This document shows, piece after piece, positions 17,601 through 23,139 of a stretch of DNA of 27,876 nucleotides. The notes below the pieces were generated by a model. It had not been told where the DNA came from, did no database searches, and worked only from the letters and a program-made list of their open reading frames with translations. Made by a program: the position numbers and the translations under genes. How positions within the stretch are numbered: the stretch's first letter is position 1; each line of letters starts with the position of its first letter. This DNA comes from CAZDYP01 sp964509505 (GTDB lineage Bacteria > Chloroflexota > Anaerolineae > JACRMK01): assembly GCA_964509505.1 (NCBI GenBank), contig CAZDYP010000052.1, positions 1-27,876 of the forward strand. Direction: 5' to 3'.

Positions 17601-20175
17601 GACACCAACCGTCACACCACCACCTGCGCCCGAAACAAAAATCGCGCCGCTGCCAATCGCGCCTAGCCCCCCACCCCTGCCTGTCACAGAACCGTCGCGT
17701 GCCCCACGCGAAGCCATAGCTTATTTCGACGATTCGTCTGCGCCCATGTCCGTCGAAAAGCAAGAGGCTCCCACAGGTGAAGCTGAACATCAGGCACGGT
17801 TGGAGTTGGCGCGTGTCATGAAGGAGATGGATATAGATTCGGCGTTGGATTTGTATGCGGCGCTGACGGATGCGAGCGCTGCCGTGAAACAACAAGCGTA
17901 TGCGGACCTGTTGCCATTGGCAGAGTCACATCCACGCGTTGTGGACATCCTGGCGACCTTGCAAGTGAGTGACGTGGAGGCGCAACCCCCAGACGTTGTG
18001 CCAACCACAACGATGCCCGAACCGGCTGAACCGCCGATCACCTTAGAAGCACCCGAACTGCCTGATTGGTTGAAACAGCTGCAACCTAGCGCGGTCACAG
18101 AGAGCGCCCCACCAACCATACCAGTTGAGGAAGTCGCTGAACCGCCCCCCATTGAAGCAGCCGAATTGCCCGAATGGTTGCAAGCTATGCAGCCCAGCGC
18201 GCCTGAGGAGCCGTCCTCCGCGCCCAGCGAGCTGCATATTGCGGAACCAGGCGTCTCTGTTGAAGCTGAACTCGTTGCCGAGACGACGCCCGCGCCAGCC
18301 GCTATGCCTGCATGGCTCGCCGCGCTACAGACAAAACCTTCTACCGAAACGCACGAAACAAAACCAACCATCACAGAAACCAAACCGACATCTGTCGAAG
18401 CCGAACTCAAGAAAATAGAACCCGCTGCAAAACCTGAAACGAAAGCTGCGCCGCCTCCGGAGAAACTCGCGGAACCAGCTCGCGCGCCACGCGAAGCAAC
18501 GGCTTACTTCGACGATTCATCCGCGCCTGTGTCGGTAGAAAAACAAGCGGCTCCCACAGGCGAAGCCGAACACTTGGCGCGGCTGAATTTGGCGCGCGCG
18601 CTGAAAGACTTTGACTTGAACGCCGCCTTCGAATTGTATGATTCATTGGTGGATGCCAGCGACGAGGTGAAGCGACAAGCGATAGAGGATTTGAAACCGT
18701 ATGCCACGATAGAACTGCGCGCAGCAGCGGCCGTATCACATTTGCGCGAACATCTCGCCGCCCAAGCAGCAGCGGCAAGCGTGGTTGAGTCCCCCACACA
18801 ACCCAGCTCGGAAGCGACGCCAACGCTTGAAACTCCTGTCACACCCAGCGAGTCAATGGCTGAAGCGCCCATCGCAGAAACAGAATTACCAGATTGGTTG
18901 CGCGCAATGCAGCCTACTGCGGAAGCGACGCCAACGCTTGAAACTCCTGTCACACCCACTGAGCCAGACGCTGAGGGGATGATAGAAGAAGGCGAGCTGC
19001 CTGAGTGGTTGCGCACGATGCAACCCCCCGTGGAGATTCCGGGCGCGCAGGTGATGGCGGAAAAGCAACCCGAACCTCCAGCCAGCCAACCAGCTGCGAC
19101 GCAGCTCGGCGCGCCAGCGCCTGCGCCCAAGCCAGCAGAAGCTGCCGCGGGGTTGCCTGCATGGCTGGCTGAACTGCAAACATCGGTGCAAACCAGCAAG
19201 CCTGCGCCCCCGCCCCCGCCCCCGCCTGCGCCCCCGCCCCCCGTCGCATCGCCGCCGCCCGCGCACATGCCGCGCGAAGCCACGGCGTATTTCGATGATT
19301 CCTCTGCGCCCGTGTCCGTCGAAAAGCAGCAGGCGCCCACGGGCGAAGCCGAACATCAAGCGCGCTTGGACTTGGCGCGCGTGATGAAGGAGATGGATTT
19401 AGATTCGGCGCTGGATTTGTATGCGCTGCTGACGGATGCGGGCGAGGCAGTGAAGGCGCAAGCGTATGCGGATCTATTGCCATTGGCCGACTCGCATCCG
19501 CGCGTGCCGGAGCTGTTGGCGTTGTTGCGCGTATCGCACGAAGCGGCCGCTGAACCCGTGGAGCGTGTCGAAGCGCTTGAGACGACAGAGCTCCCCGCTT
19601 GGCTGAAGACCATGCAACCAACCACCGAGGGCGCAGCGCCCATTGAAGTTGAAGCGCCGCATGAGGCTGAACCAATTGCAGCAGCAGAACTCCCCGCTTG
19701 GTTGAAGACCATCCAGCCAACCACGGGGGCCGCAGCGCCCAGCGTAACGGAAGTGATCAGTGATACTGAGGCCATTGCAGCGCAAACTGCATCAACCTCA
19801 ATCGCAGAAACTCCACTCGTTGGCGCTCCAGTCGTCGCCCCCGCAGAACTCGCGCCGCGCGTGGTGCGCGAAGCCACTGCCTATTTCGATGATTCATCCG
19901 CGCCCGTGTCGGTGGAAAAACAGGTCGCGCCGACGGGCGAAGCCGCACATCAAGCACGCCTAGATTTAGCGCGCATGTTGCGCGAGGTGGATGAAACCGA
20001 AGCCACTAACCAATATCGCTCATTGATCGAAGGCAGTGTGTTGTTGCCTCAAGTGATTGACGATTTGACGCCGCTGGCCTCAACGCAACCCAAAGTGCCG
20101 CCGTTGCGCGCGTTGTTGGTCGAGGCGCTCATTCGCGCGGGACGCGCGCTAGAAGCGATTCCTTATTTGCGTTGA
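11668..20175 (+). CDS. Giant TPR and Pro/Ala-rich modular repeat protein
   Basis: At least 2,835 codons (true length unknown because of the N gap). The start ATG at 11668 follows GGAAAGAGAG; an ATG five codons earlier has no such signal. Residues 1 to about 225 are TPR-like helical repeats (EQYDRAIIWAQHGLRVYS, DEAIWQFERALELQP, DQAAIEFRVALG, RDAAEVCEQILQTLP). After the gap come nine closely spaced PDWLxxL motifs, a headerless helical module, then ten copies of a unit opening with REATAYFDDSSAPVSVEKQ and continuing PTGEAEHQARLDLAR, SALDLYALL and HPRV. Headers lie at residues 791, 949, 1235, 1539, 1661, 1795, 2014, 2275, 2536 and 2734. Linkers are rich in Pro, Ala, Thr and Glu. No signal peptide or membrane helix is seen, suggesting a cytoplasmic scaffold. 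Function unknown; the reading frame is intact. Confidence 0.85.
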   Translation: MSSITLGEYVKKIEQLIEAEQYDRAIIWAQHGLRVYSRCVDFYRLLGQACMLSERPDDAADMFRRVLGADPENLVAYIGLGEVADGIGAVDEAIWQFERALELQPFQTAVRETLQRLYGQRTRGAEQRRIKLSRPALGRIYMRGEQYDQAAIEFRVALGSALQPGSKNGASDGDRFDLMVALAEALYRGGHQRDAAEVCEQILQTLPNALKANLILGAIWMEXXXXXXXXXXXXXXXXXXXXXXXXXXXXXXXXXXEEPDWLRALRPEAPVSAAPESPASETPDWLNSLRDTEVTAPMGKTSEARPEFEPTPATQPDAATPPDWLTSLRGEEGAVSTAPTPTADDIPDWLKSLRADESPMPTPAPRMEAAPPAAESVPDWLTNLRGAESEPAITEPVVEVEPDAAATMPDWLASLGNEERQPATVAPTSEAAPATAAEIPDWLMSLRGEESAPTAAEPTVETEAITTEETPDWLTSLRGAESAPTAAAPMPETTAEEIPDWLKPLPPSETMPAEPTMEQTAAAPAAVASAQAPDDVALYQKHLEQARSVKDWDVDSALEHYAQLTNAPDELIRVAMTDLAELEPFHSSNPRLYHVFEELEKSLQRRKGGASLLSEAQAAESTAEGGPLVDDTLAQPSSIAHTPDEATAVIELAPASFSAPTLDESSSASPASALPSVESAESAFVSPLAAETPSMESAATPNLESAFVEPTVVESFLSETSLGETIIPAPVAEPVADFTEPLAAAPSISSEPPITEAFAAPAVSEAITPAEPITIGIATIQPTPPSPHEAREATVYLDDSSAPQSVETQATPLGAAELQARLDLARTLKDIDFPSALEQYALLGDATYEVVKAAMIDLAQMEEQHQDNPRLYEVFEQLDARITALKEQLPSTEAPSTITPATPLAEAPPVEAPLSETLPATTPPSAETPAAAAPLPTPTVTTEPARAPREATAYFDDSSAPQSVEAQATPTGEAEHQARLDLARVMKDMDLSSALDLYALLTEAGEAVRQQAIADLAPFATADARVPSLLAALQAGPTKPAASTKTTGALPDWLAAVSTPEAEQVPPIAAPSPTRSPEEPQWLEAVPVSQTEKGAQTHEAVAYDTTGLPEWLAGMKPVEAAPPPESSAVATPEIAELEAHAKLPDWLAKPTTGALDKKKPESQPPVEEQPPQPLEPKPVEPPKPAPIPSWLSSLQTEVKEPSKTKPALLPRQTGALPRGEPKKTTDRLKFPRVQREGAAYLDDRLAPPSVEAQPLPLGDAEYQARLDLARALKFIDVNGALDLYELMVGAKASQVQQAIDDVTKLSQTNTRAQEILNKLQSNLSQSPTTTESTTHAKPLTGRLGARTTVPTPPSTTTPPRPSPSATDSTSKPPTGPLSTRRTSPLASPSTTTKPPTSPLSPRRVTASLRKPSTGNLPSRSSTSARPVTAKPSLTPASQPTKTERPPTRPLRIPPRTTPLWSARAPETPSTPPPAAKEPTSPTQPAASQPSSFLRRGLQKITTLKPTAKPAPPPPAAPPPPPPAIPPPPPAAPREAHTPREAMAYFDDAAAPVSVEKQALPTGEAERQAHLDLGRLLKDFDVNSALDQYEQVVGASEDLLAQARADLEPLVGKHPRVAVVLAKLGPHVIETKPAPLSEPEPPPAPVAPAVAPLETPTEHAPREATAYFDDSAAPASVETQALPTGEAEMRAHLDLARLLKDIDPDSALEQYAQLASASGELLQQARADLTVLAQTHPRAQALLAAWQSPSPITIPTPPPQPSQPVAAPTPTTPPATTATKLVESSLPPAAPERALREATAYFDDSSAPTSVEKQELPTGEAEHRAHLDLARLLKDFDLSSALDQYAQMVGASEDLLAQAHADLQPLVGAHPRVAEVLALLGKSAPAPTKTPAPPAQPTTPTASVETTKDVDTDGLPDWLKAAQPGAPTQAPAQPTIESGVVVPAWLASLQAQTIKPSPKAPPEAKAPPTPQPEALQKPTTPTVTPPPAPETKIAPLPIAPSPPPLPVTEPSRAPREAIAYFDDSSAPMSVEKQEAPTGEAEHQARLELARVMKEMDIDSALDLYAALTDASAAVKQQAYADLLPLAESHPRVVDILATLQVSDVEAQPPDVVPTTTMPEPAEPPITLEAPELPDWLKQLQPSAVTESAPPTIPVEEVAEPPPIEAAELPEWLQAMQPSAPEEPSSAPSELHIAEPGVSVEAELVAETTPAPAAMPAWLAALQTKPSTETHETKPTITETKPTSVEAELKKIEPAAKPETKAAPPPEKLAEPARAPREATAYFDDSSAPVSVEKQAAPTGEAEHLARLNLARALKDFDLNAAFELYDSLVDASDEVKRQAIEDLKPYATIELRAAAAVSHLREHLAAQAAAASVVESPTQPSSEATPTLETPVTPSESMAEAPIAETELPDWLRAMQPTAEATPTLETPVTPTEPDAEGMIEEGELPEWLRTMQPPVEIPGAQVMAEKQPEPPASQPAATQLGAPAPAPKPAEAAAGLPAWLAELQTSVQTSKPAPPPPPPPAPPPPVASPPPAHMPREATAYFDDSSAPVSVEKQQAPTGEAEHQARLDLARVMKEMDLDSALDLYALLTDAGEAVKAQAYADLLPLADSHPRVPELLALLRVSHEAAAEPVERVEALETTELPAWLKTMQPTTEGAAPIEVEAPHEAEPIAAAELPAWLKTIQPTTGAAAPSVTEVISDTEAIAAQTASTSIAETPLVGAPVVAPAELAPRVVREATAYFDDSSAPVSVEKQVAPTGEAAHQARLDLARMLREVDETEATNQYRSLIEGSVLLPQVIDDLTPLASTQPKVPPLRALLVEALIRAGRALEAIPYLR
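12336..12435. other. Scaffold gap (100 N) inside the giant gene
   Basis: Exactly 100 N between the TPR region and the PDWL-rich region. Repetitive sequence probably broke the assembly here, so more repeat units may be missing. The frame happens to agree on both sides with 100 N counted, which does not show that the length is right. Confidence 0.95.
15658..16195 (+). other. Basic Ser/Thr/Pro-rich insert within the giant protein
   Basis: Between modules 3 and 4 the protein turns basic and Ser/Thr-rich. It carries a loose motif KPxTGxLxxR: KPLTGRLGAR, KPPTGPLSTR, KPPTSPLSPR, KPSTGNLPSR, then RPPTRPLR. The rest of the protein is acidic or neutral. A Pro-rich stretch follows, leading into module 4. 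Confidence 0.7.
18809..18959 (+). repeat. Recent 111-bp internal duplication in the giant gene
   Basis: About 39 identical bases encoding EATPTLETPVTP start at 18811 and again at 18922, 111 bp (37 codons) apart, each linked to a P[D/E]WLRxMQP motif. DNA identity here is much higher than between other repeats of the protein. Confidence 0.75.
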
Positions 20176-20220
20176 GAGTGAACAAGTCAACGACTACTTT
20201 TTACAGAGGAGCTTAACTGA

Positions 20221-20814
20221 ATGCCTACGCAGTCGTATTACGAACGAACCCTTGTGTTGTTGAAGCCTGATTCGGTGCAACGTGGTTTGGTCGGCGAAAT
20301 CCTCGCGCGCTTCGAGCGCGCGGGACTCAAAATCGTCGGCTTGAAAATTGTGCAACCGTCGCGTGAGTTCATCGAGCAGCATTATCCGAATACGCCCGAT
20401 TGGATTCGCGGCATGGGCGAGAAGTCGCTCGCCAATTACAAAGAACTCGGCAAAGACCCCATCAAGGAAGTCGGCACGGATGATGCCATGCAGATTGGCG
20501 ACATGGTCAAAAATTGGAACATTGATTATCTGGCATCTGGACCGATTGTGGCGTTGGTGCTGGAAGGCGGTCATGCGATTCAGGTTGTGCGTAAACTGGT
20601 GGGACATACGTTGCCCTTGAATGCTGCGCCCGGCACCATTCGCGGCGATTACTCGACCGCCTCGCCGACCATTGCCAATGCGTTGCGCCACAGCATCAAG
20701 AACATGATTCATGCGTCCTCTACGATTGACGAGGCAGAGCATGAAATCGCGCATTGGTTTGGCAATGCGGCGTTGGTAACATATCACCGTACGGATGAGA
20801 ATGTGTTGTTCTGA
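20221..20814 (+). CDS. ndk: Nucleoside diphosphate kinase, long form
   Basis: 197 residues. NDK transfers the gamma phosphate of ATP to other nucleoside diphosphates through a phosphohistidine. The N-terminal ERTLVLLKPDSVQRGLVGEI, the active-site histidine in KNMIHASSTIDEAEHEIAHW (His164) and the NAAPGTIRGDY loop are all present. The usual bacterial enzyme is about 135-150 residues; here the region after the second helix has an insert of roughly 40 residues (from PNTPDWIRGMGEKSLANYKE to NIDYLASGP), a variant known in some other bacteria and archaea. The start has AGAGGAG upstream. It lies 45 bp after the giant gene on the same strand and may be co-transcribed with it. Confidence 0.93.
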   Translation: MPTQSYYERTLVLLKPDSVQRGLVGEILARFERAGLKIVGLKIVQPSREFIEQHYPNTPDWIRGMGEKSLANYKELGKDPIKEVGTDDAMQIGDMVKNWNIDYLASGPIVALVLEGGHAIQVVRKLVGHTLPLNAAPGTIRGDYSTASPTIANALRHSIKNMIHASSTIDEAEHEIAHWFGNAALVTYHRTDENVLF

Positions 20815-20817
20815 CAG

Positions 20818-20834
20818 CCGATGGCAGCCATCGG
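20818..20834. repeat. Small hairpin after ndk
   Basis: CCGATGG and CCATCGG form a perfect 7-bp stem with a CAG loop, four bases after the ndk stop and upstream of the stronger terminator hairpin. Confidence 0.5.
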
Positions 20835-20849
20835 TTGATCCAAAACACA

Positions 20850-20888
20850 AACCCCGCATGGACAACCATGCGGGGTTATCATTTTTAA
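20850..20888 (+). terminator. Intrinsic terminator of ndk
   Basis: AACCCCGCATGG and CCATGCGGGGTT form a perfect 12-bp stem with a 4-nt loop, followed by ATCATTTTT. It probably also limits the convergent rsfS transcript. Confidence 0.85.
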
Positions 20889-20935
20889 ACAACATGCAGT
20901 CAAGCGCTATTCGCTATCAGTCATCGGGCATTGAC

Positions 20936-21367
20936 TCATTGTATCTTCACGACGGTCTGCGCATCGCGCCATAAATCTTCGAGAGCGTAATAAGCGCGTT
21001 GCGCGGGCGAAAAGACGTGAATGAGAAGATCAGCATAATCCAGCAAAAGCCACCCCGACTCGGCAGAGCCTTCGCGACCAATGCGCTTCTTGCCGTGTTT
21101 GTCTAGCGTTTCTTGCACACCTTCGGCAATCGCTTTGAGCTGCCGCACACTCTCGCCACTGCACAGTAAAAAGTAATCCGTGAAGGCTGACACTTTTTGC
21201 ATGTCCAGCAAGACGATGTTACTTCCTTTCTTGCTTTCGATTGCGTCAATCGCCAGATGCGCGAAGTCGAGCAGGGTCGTCGGCGCGACAGGGTGCGCGA
21301 TCTTAGCGGGTTTGGTGGTTTTAGTTTTCTGCGTCGTCGCAGACACAGATTTGGCGCGAGTAGCCAC
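20936..21367 (-). CDS. rsfS: Ribosomal silencing factor RsfS
   Basis: 143 residues. RsfS binds ribosomal protein uL14 and blocks joining of the subunits when nutrients are low. The core from about residue 32 has the family pattern: AHLAIDAIESKKGSNIVLLD, then VSAFTDYFLLCSGESVRQLK, GREGSAESGWLLLDYADLLI and HVFSPAQRAYYALEDLWRDA. An extra basic Thr/Lys-rich N-terminus of about 30 residues precedes the core. The start is GTG with GGAGAGAG at a suitable distance; no better ATG is available before the core. It is convergent with ndk and 135 bp downstream of the cold-shock gene on the same strand. Confidence 0.92.
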   Translation of the reverse strand: MATRAKSVSATTQKTKTTKPAKIAHPVAPTTLLDFAHLAIDAIESKKGSNIVLLDMQKVSAFTDYFLLCSGESVRQLKAIAEGVQETLDKHGKKRIGREGSAESGWLLLDYADLLIHVFSPAQRAYYALEDLWRDAQTVVKIQ

Positions 21368-21469
21368 TGAGTCTCTCTCCTGAAAACAGATCAGATTTTA
21401 GCGGAGTAGCTGAAGCCAGTTGCTGGGCTATATCTTATGCAAGTCGCGCGAAATTGGCAAGGGCAAAAA

Positions 21470-21495
21470 TCAGCCCCGAGCGCGCTCGGGGCTGA
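21470..21495 (-). terminator. Intrinsic terminator of the cold-shock gene
   Basis: A perfect 26-bp palindrome (arms TCAGCCCCGAGCG and CGCTCGGGGCTGA), seven bases after the csp stop, followed on the minus strand by TTTTTG. Confidence 0.85.
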
Positions 21496-21502
21496 AGACC
21501 GC

Positions 21503-21754
21503 TTAAGTGGGTTGCGCTTTCGTATCATCCACAGTGACGTTGACAGCTTGGGGCCCTTTGGGGGTATCTTCAATCGCAAATTGGACACGCTGATTTTCCT
21601 GCAAATTGCGATACCCTTTCCCCAAAATACCGGAGTAATGCACGAAAATATCTTTTTTCGTCGCGCCTTCTGGACCAGGATCTGGCGCGATGAATCCGTA
21701 GCCTTTGATTGGGCTAAACCATTTGACGGTACCTTTGACAACTTCGTTAACCAT
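21503..21754 (-). CDS. Cold-shock (CspA-family) protein
   Basis: 83 residues, a single cold-shock OB-fold domain that binds single-stranded RNA/DNA and keeps mRNA unfolded. RNP1 is KGYGFIAPD, RNP2 is DIFVHYSGI, with the leading VKGTVKWFSP strand; the Pro/Gly insert DPGPEGATKK between RNP1 and RNP2 makes that loop longer than in E. coli CspA. The start has a strong TAGGAGG site. Its own terminator follows. A weak leftward ORF ends 57 bp upstream, so some transcription may come from further up. Confidence 0.95.
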   Translation of the reverse strand: MVNEVVKGTVKWFSPIKGYGFIAPDPGPEGATKKDIFVHYSGILGKGYRNLQENQRVQFAIEDTPKGPQAVNVTVDDTKAQPT

Positions 21755-21810
21755 AGTGATTGCCTCCTATGGGGATGAGTGGCAGATTGAGTAACAGTTT
21801 CTCAGTATGA

Positions 21811-22281
21811 TTAGGCTTGGCGCGACGTTAGACTACGCACGGGCATAAATTGCGCAGCAGCGCTCAGACGCGGCGGAGGGTCCAACAACGCTAACCACAG
21901 CGTCCTAGACGCAAAAGGCTCAAAACGCGAATGAGTTGTCGGGGGTAATGGCGCTTGCGTATGCGTTCCTTTTAATACAGCTATGTCGGGGAAGAAAAGC
22001 AGCTGAGGGGCGCTCAAGTCGGGATCGAATGACTCAATTAGTGTGTCTGTGGACTCGGTGACGGGCAGCGGCGAGAGGGAGGCTGCTTCCTCTACTACGA
22101 TGGTCAGATTGGAAGAGAGGCTGGGAACGCGGCGACTCGGCACAAACACTCCGGACTCATAGTGCAGGGTGAAATGATGGCAGAACAGGCCCCAAGCTAG
22201 CCAGGTGGCGTGCGGGACCATCGCACTGAATATCAAAATGAGTTGCGCGCACGAATTCAAGCGGAATGACAGGCGCTTCAT
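21811..22281 (-). CDS. Hypothetical protein (weak)
   Basis: About 156 residues from the ATG at 22281; a TTG 15 codons upstream is possible. Not recognised. A hydrophobic N-terminus (SCAQLILIFSAMV, then ATWLAWGLFCHHF) could be a signal anchor, followed by a Ser/Pro/Leu-rich part (LTIVVEEAASLSPLPVTEST, SRTLWLALLDPPPRL). There is no ribosome binding site. In favour: a near-consensus leftward promoter and a leader lie upstream. Against: a terminator-like hairpin with a T run stands between promoter and ORF, a second ORF in another frame overlaps, and I know no family for it. Apart from this ORF I see only the RNA element, promoters and csp leader between 21755 and 22587. Confidence 0.35.
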   Translation of the reverse strand: MKRLSFRLNSCAQLILIFSAMVPHATWLAWGLFCHHFTLHYESGVFVPSRRVPSLSSNLTIVVEEAASLSPLPVTESTDTLIESFDPDLSAPQLLFFPDIAVLKGTHTQAPLPPTTHSRFEPFASRTLWLALLDPPPRLSAAAQFMPVRSLTSRQA

Positions 22282-22342
22282 GGAGCGTGAAGAGAACTGA
22301 AGGCAACCAACGCGATGGCGGTGCAATCGCTTTGCTCACAAA

Positions 22343-22438
22343 CAAAAAAGCCGCAGGCTTCCCCGGATGGGTAGCCAGACGGCTGAAACATGCTGCTATG
22401 CAATTAGGTCGTACGTAGTGCCACGTGCCGTCAAACTT
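22343..22438 (-). ncRNA. Candidate small RNA or attenuator leader
   Basis: From the predicted start (about 22438) the transcript contains GACGGC (22434-22429 region), which can pair with GCCGTC (22385-22378 region), or alternatively the segment 22384-22349 can fold as one imperfect hairpin: AGCCG, GGCT and CCC on one side match GGG, AGCC and CGGCT on the other, ending in six T (22348-22343). Two exclusive folds of this type are typical of an attenuator or riboswitch; equally it could be a small RNA of about 95 nt. No known class is matched with confidence. Confidence 0.4.
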
Positions 22439-22444
22439 TACAAA

Positions 22445-22473
22445 ATCATACAACACGCTATCTGAAAAGTCAA
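22445..22473 (-). promoter_or_regulatory. Strong leftward promoter
   Basis: On the minus strand TTGACT (22473-22468) and TATGAT (22450-22445) are 17 bases apart, close to the sigma70 consensus. It is divergent to the nuo promoter and reads into the leader/terminator hairpin. Confidence 0.6.
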
Positions 22474-22530
22474 TAGCTTTGACAAATCTGTTGCGCTGCA
22501 CAGCGCGCACAGCGAAAATGCGTAGGGGTC

Positions 22531-22558
22531 TTGACTTTTTCGGCGTTTGTGATAGGAT
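22531..22558 (+). promoter_or_regulatory. Candidate nuo operon promoter
   Basis: TTGACT (22531-22536), a 16-base spacer, and an extended -10 of the form TGaTAGGAT (TAGGAT at 22553-22558). The predicted start is about 22 bases upstream of nuoA. Confidence 0.5.
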
Positions 22559-22587
22559 TCACGCACTTCGCAAGGACGCCTCCATAC

Positions 22588-22941
22588 ATGCTTTCTGCTT
22601 ATCTCCCTATTTTGATCATGTTGATCGCCGCCACCGTGATTGGCGTTGGCGGCGTGCTTGTTTCTTTGCTCGCAGGTCCCAAACAACCGACCGATGTCAA
22701 ACAGATGCCCTACGAATCAGGCATGGTGCCTATCGGCTCGGCGCGCATTCGCTTCCCCGTCAAATTTTATCTCGTTGCGATGTTGTTCATCATTTTCGAT
22801 GTCGAGGTGGTGTTCTTCTATCCATGGGCGGTCGTGTATCAGGCGCTTGGCTGGTTTGGCTTCATTGAGATGCTGGTGTTTATCGCTATTTTCGTCATCG
22901 GTTACATTTACGTCTGGAAACGAGGCGCACTGGATTGGTAG
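22588..22941 (+). CDS. nuoA: NADH-quinone oxidoreductase subunit A
   Basis: 117 residues with three membrane helices, the usual NuoA size. Complex I passes electrons from NADH or another donor to quinone and pumps protons; NuoA lies in the membrane arm near the quinone site. Family motifs: PYESGMVPIGSARIRFPVKF followed by YLVAMLFIIFDVEVVFFYPW, with the conserved Glu and Asp of the second helix. The start ATG (MLSAYLPILI) has AAGGA 12 bases upstream; an upstream in-frame start would overlap the promoter. The stop codon TAG is the first part of the palindrome that opens the nuoA-nuoC spacer. The next gene is normally nuoB but here is nuoC. Confidence 0.95.
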   Translation: MLSAYLPILIMLIAATVIGVGGVLVSLLAGPKQPTDVKQMPYESGMVPIGSARIRFPVKFYLVAMLFIIFDVEVVFFYPWAVVYQALGWFGFIEMLVFIAIFVIGYIYVWKRGALDW

Positions 22942-23139
22942 GACAAATTTAAAATTTGTCCAACATGATTTGTATGGATAATGCAACGATAGTCCATGCT
23001 CTGAAAGAAACCTTGGGCGAAGCCATTGGCAACGTCTTGGTAGGACAAATTTAAAATTTGTCCAACAGGCTTTATATGGATAATACAACGATAGTCAATG
23101 CTCTGAAAGAAACATTTGGCGAAGCCATTGGCAACGTCG
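22938..23139. repeat. 102-bp tandem duplication spanning spacer and nuoC start
   Basis: Copy 1 begins at 22938 and copy 2 at 23040, period 102 bp; over the first 100 bases about seven positions differ. Each copy contains the 21-bp perfect palindrome with arms GGACAAATTT/AAATTTGTCC (22941-22961 and 23043-23063), a short spacer, ATGGATAA, and the first 22 or so codons of nuoC. Confidence 0.9.
22965..23054 (+). pseudogene. Truncated duplicate of the nuoC 5' end (mini-ORF)
   Basis: ATG at 22965 or 22974 opens a frame of 26-29 codons: MDNATIVHALKETLGEAIGN then VLVGQI and TAA. Apart from the last residues it matches the start of NuoC (MDNTTIVNALKETFGEAIGN). The stop is supplied by the second palindrome. 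It may be translated as a leader peptide or be inert. Confidence 0.75.

Larger units (their letters stand above)
12436..19703 (+). repeat. About 24 PxWLxxL short linear motifs
   Basis: Within the giant protein, the motif [L/I/T/V/M]P[D/E/A/S]WLxx[L/M] occurs nine times between the gap and residue about 515, then in groups between the larger modules (for example LPDWLKQL, LPEWLQAM, MPAWLAAL, LPAWLKTM), with one PQWL variant. Motifs are separated by flexible Pro/Ala/Thr/Glu-rich sequence, as expected for linear binding motifs. Confidence 0.75.
14038..20127 (+). repeat. Ten protein-level modules of about 85-90 residues
   Basis: Module headers start at 14038, 14512, 15370, 16282, 16648, 17050, 17707, 18490, 19273 and 19867. 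Each has the header REATAYFDDSSAP (variants REGAAYLDDRLAP and REAMAYFDDAAAP), SVExQ, PTGEAE, a helix QARLDLARxxKD, a helix SALDxYAxL, a helix with ADLxPL, and HPRVxxLLALL. Copies keep the protein sequence but differ at many third codon positions (for example modules 7 and 9), pointing to old duplications under selection. Confidence 0.85.

Noticed and set aside
12240..19877. Several long minus-strand ORFs (for example 12240-13199, 15669-16292, 17790-18410, 18504-19340)
   Set aside because: Their Gly/Ser/Ala or Arg-rich sequence is the complement of the Pro/Ala/Glu codons of the giant gene; no starts with ribosome binding sites or recognisable domains.
22349..22388. c-di-GMP (GEMM-I) riboswitch on the plus strand before nuoA
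   Set aside because: AAAGCC...GGCTT and GGGTAGCCAG recall the 3' half of that aptamer, but the GNRA tetraloop stem and the 5' half are absent; the minus-strand terminator fold explains the pairing better.
22157..22510. 117-residue leftward ORF overlapping the leader hairpin
   Set aside because: It begins upstream of the predicted leftward promoter, so it would not be transcribed from it, and it runs through the terminator-like hairpin; no family recognised.
23058..23075. Earlier TTG start for nuoC
   Set aside because: It would place the N-terminus inside the palindrome; the duplicated copy shows that the coding part begins at the ATG at 23076.
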